A stretch of DNA of 8,243 bases, taken from contig QMLK01000032.1 of NCBI GenBank assembly GCA_003646705.1, forward strand, positions 1 through 8,243. The letters are read 5' to 3'. The number at the start of each line of letters is the position of its first letter. The first letter of the stretch is position 1. A program made the position numbers and the translations under genes. This stretch comes from Deltaproteobacteria bacterium. GTDB taxonomy: Bacteria > Desulfobacterota > B13-G15. This document shows positions 6,801 to 8,243 of the stretch, one piece after another. The notes beneath the pieces are model-generated. The model made no database searches, was not told the origin of the DNA, and saw only the letters and a list, made by a program, of their open reading frames with translations.

Positions 6801-7625
6801 TCAGAGGACGTTCTCCTTTATGAACTGCACGCCCCTCCTGAAGATCTCCACCCCCTCTCCCACCTCAGGCAAGGATTCCCTCCTCCAGCGAGGGTGGTTG
6901 GTGAAGTGGTGGAAGGCCTCGGGATGGGGCATGAGGCCGAAGACCCTGCCGCTCGGGTCGCAGATCCCCGCCACGGCCCCCTCGGAGCCATTGGGGTTCA
7001 GGGGGTACTGCATCGTGGGGTTGAGGTCCCTGTCGGCGTACTGCAGGACCACGAAGCCCCCTTCGAAGAGCTCCCCGAGGACTCCATGGTCCGCCACCAG
7101 GAACTTGCCCTCCCCGTGCCTCACCGGCAGGTAGAGCTTCTCGAGCCCATGGGTGAAGACGCAGCGAGAGGAGGGGTTGACCTTGAGATAGACCCAGCGG
7201 TCCTCGAAGCGGCCGGAGTCGTTGAAGGTGAGGGTCGCCTGCTGCTGCCCATACCGCCCTCCCATGGCGGGCACCAATCCCATCTTCACGAGGAGCTGAA
7301 AGCCGTTACAGATCCCGAGGATGAGCTTCCCCTCCTCGATGAACCTCAGGACCTGGTCCCAGAGGCGCTCCCCCGTCCTTTTGACTCGGGCGTGGAGAAA
7401 GCGATTGGCGCAGGCCTTGGCAGCTCCCAGGTCGTCACCGTCCAGGAACCCACCGGGGAAACAGAGTATGTGATAATCGTCGAGGCTCTTGGAGCCCTCC
7501 AGGAGGTCGTAGATGAAGACGATCTCCACCTCCTCGGCCCCCGCGAGCCTGAAGGCGTGGGCGGTCTCGTACTCGCAGTTTATGCCGTTGCCCGCTAAGA
7601 CCAATACCTTAACCTTTCCCCCCAT
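6801..7625 (-). CDS. purQ: Phosphoribosylformylglycinamidine synthase, glutaminase subunit PurQ
   Basis: Class I glutamine amidotransferase (GATase_5 type) that hydrolyses glutamine and channels ammonia to PurL in the fourth step of purine biosynthesis (FGAR to FGAM). Numbering from ATG 7625 gives 274 residues. The oxyanion strand FPGG (56-59) is followed by the nucleophile elbow LGICNGFQLL (103-112) with Cys106. The rest of the triad is in GLMPHPEAF (230-238), with His234 and Glu236. HGEGKF (170-175) and ALVxNPNGSEGAVAGI-like text (209-221) also fit. It is longer than the roughly 220-230 residues of many PurQ proteins and resembles the glutaminase domain of large PurL. A GTG at 7637 would add four residues; ATG fits the usual N-terminus better. 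The start lies inside the end of resB, implying translational coupling; purL and purS are not adjacent. Confidence 0.92.
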   Translation of the reverse strand: MGGKVKVLVLAGNGINCEYETAHAFRLAGAEEVEIVFIYDLLEGSKSLDDYHILCFPGGFLDGDDLGAAKACANRFLHARVKRTGERLWDQVLRFIEEGKLILGICNGFQLLVKMGLVPAMGGRYGQQQATLTFNDSGRFEDRWVYLKVNPSSRCVFTHGLEKLYLPVRHGEGKFLVADHGVLGELFEGGFVVLQYADRDLNPTMQYPLNPNGSEGAVAGICDPSGRVFGLMPHPEAFHHFTNHPRWRRESLPEVGEGVEIFRRGVQFIKENVL

Positions 7626-8243
7626 CCTTAGGGCCACCCCTAAACCAGAAGGCCATCACCAGCCCCACCATCAAGGAGGCCGAACCCACCCATACTATCC
7701 ATACCCCTGGATCACGGGCCACTTCAAGCCCCGTCCAGTAGCGGCGCTGCACCCCCTCGAGGGCGACAGTGATGCCCCTGCCCTGCCAGCTCCTGTCACC
7801 TTCCTTGTGCAAAAGCAACCAAACCCCCTTTGGCTTCTCCTCGGGGAAGAAGAAGACCACCAAGGCCCCCTCCCCCATGCCGTGCACATCCGAGGCGTAC
7901 TTCATCAGCCCGAGGCGCCCTCCCCCGGGCAGGGAGACGAAATCCCCGGGCCTCAACAGGACCTCCCTGTCCTCCCCCGAGGCCTTTATCGAGAGCTTCA
8001 CCCTCTCCTTCCCCTTGGAGCCGTAAGAGGCTTGGTAGAAGGTCAGGCCCCTGAACTCCACGGGGTGGTTCACCCGCACCTCCACCCCTTCGAGGACCAC
8101 CTTGCCGTCCTCCAAGAAGGAGAGCCTGCTTACGTACTCCTTCGGGGTCCCATCTGGCCAGAAGGTGACCTCGAAGTCGTCGCATCGTACCTCGAAGGGG
8201 AGACGTCTGACCCCCTCGCCCCCCACGACCACCTTGTCCGAGG
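7609..8243 (-). CDS. resB: ResB-family cytochrome c biogenesis protein (C-terminal part, cut by window edge)
   Basis: C-terminal 210 residues of a System II cytochrome c maturation membrane protein (PF05140, ResB/Ccs1), which works with ResC/CcsA to hand heme to apocytochromes on the outer face of the membrane. The reading frame stays open to position 8243; the GTG at 8232 is an internal valine codon. Visible signatures of the periplasmic domain are LPFEVRCDDFEVTF (14-27), KEYVSRLSFL (34-43), EVRVNHPVEFRGLTFYQASYG (54-74 of the visible part) and TGLEVARDPGVWIVW (170-184), which opens the last membrane helix (about 179-200). The protein ends soon after the helix in RGGPKDGGKG and does not show the SHRR-like segment I would expect beyond it. 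Its last 17 bp overlap purQ. The N-terminal membrane helices lie outside the window. Confidence 0.85.
   Translation of the reverse strand, partial: SDKVVVGGEGVRRLPFEVRCDDFEVTFWPDGTPKEYVSRLSFLEDGKVVLEGVEVRVNHPVEFRGLTFYQASYGSKGKERVKLSIKASGEDREVLLRPGDFVSLPGGGRLGLMKYASDVHGMGEGALVVFFFPEEKPKGVWLLLHKEGDRSWQGRGITVALEGVQRRYWTGLEVARDPGVWIVWVGSASLMVGLVMAFWFRGGPKDGGKG

Noticed and set aside
6495..7598. Plus-strand open frame (367 codons) opposite hup and purQ
   Set aside because: Opposite two genes with complete catalytic or DNA-binding motifs; no ribosome site and no recognisable domain.
1..8243. tRNA, rRNA, CRISPR array, insertion sequence or attachment site
   Set aside because: No repeat-spacer pattern, transposase, terminal inverted repeats or cloverleaf-like segment was seen; intergenic space is nearly absent beyond 1-191 and 1218-1297.

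Overview
The window is a GC-rich bacterial chromosome segment with tightly packed genes, strong Shine-Dalgarno sites and frequent AGG arginine codons. A TRAP transporter, an oxygen-sensitive-type 2-hydroxyacyl-CoA dehydratase/benzoyl-CoA reductase-like pair and a ResB-type (System II) cytochrome c maturation protein together suggest an anaerobic or microaerophilic, c-type-cytochrome-containing bacterium. The style resembles Desulfobacterota (former Deltaproteobacteria). This assignment is an inference; there is no rRNA or marker gene to confirm it.

Left part, plus strand (1-6510): one apparent operon. A promoter with consensus hexamers (22-48) and a leader of about 135 nt precede dctP, dctQ and dctM, a complete three-gene TRAP transporter with periplasmic binding protein, small and large membrane subunits. 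A strong GC-rich hairpin sits between dctP and dctQ and probably lowers expression of the membrane genes relative to the binding protein. Immediately downstream, with spacings of a few bases or overlapping stop/start codons, lie two PF06050-family subunits in the small-then-large order known from bcrC-bcrB, and then a zinc-dependent histone-deacetylase-family hydrolase with all catalytic residues. No ATP-dependent activator (HgdC or BcrA/BcrD type), CoA ligase or CoA transferase is encoded here.

Right part, minus strand (8243-6473): resB (C-terminal part only, running off the window), purQ and an HU/IHF-family DNA-binding protein gene, each overlapping or closely abutting the next and probably co-transcribed. 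The two operons converge and their last genes overlap tail-to-tail by 38 bp; no intrinsic terminator is visible at the junction.

Working model (inference): the TRAP system imports an organic acid, which is activated to a CoA thioester by an enzyme encoded elsewhere and then dehydrated or reduced by the iron-sulfur pair. The deacetylase-like enzyme either removes an acyl group from the imported compound or controls an acyl-CoA synthetase by lysine deacylation. The combination is the part of the window most likely to be an uncharacterised pathway. There are no tRNA or rRNA genes, CRISPR arrays, insertion sequences or long repeats that I can see.
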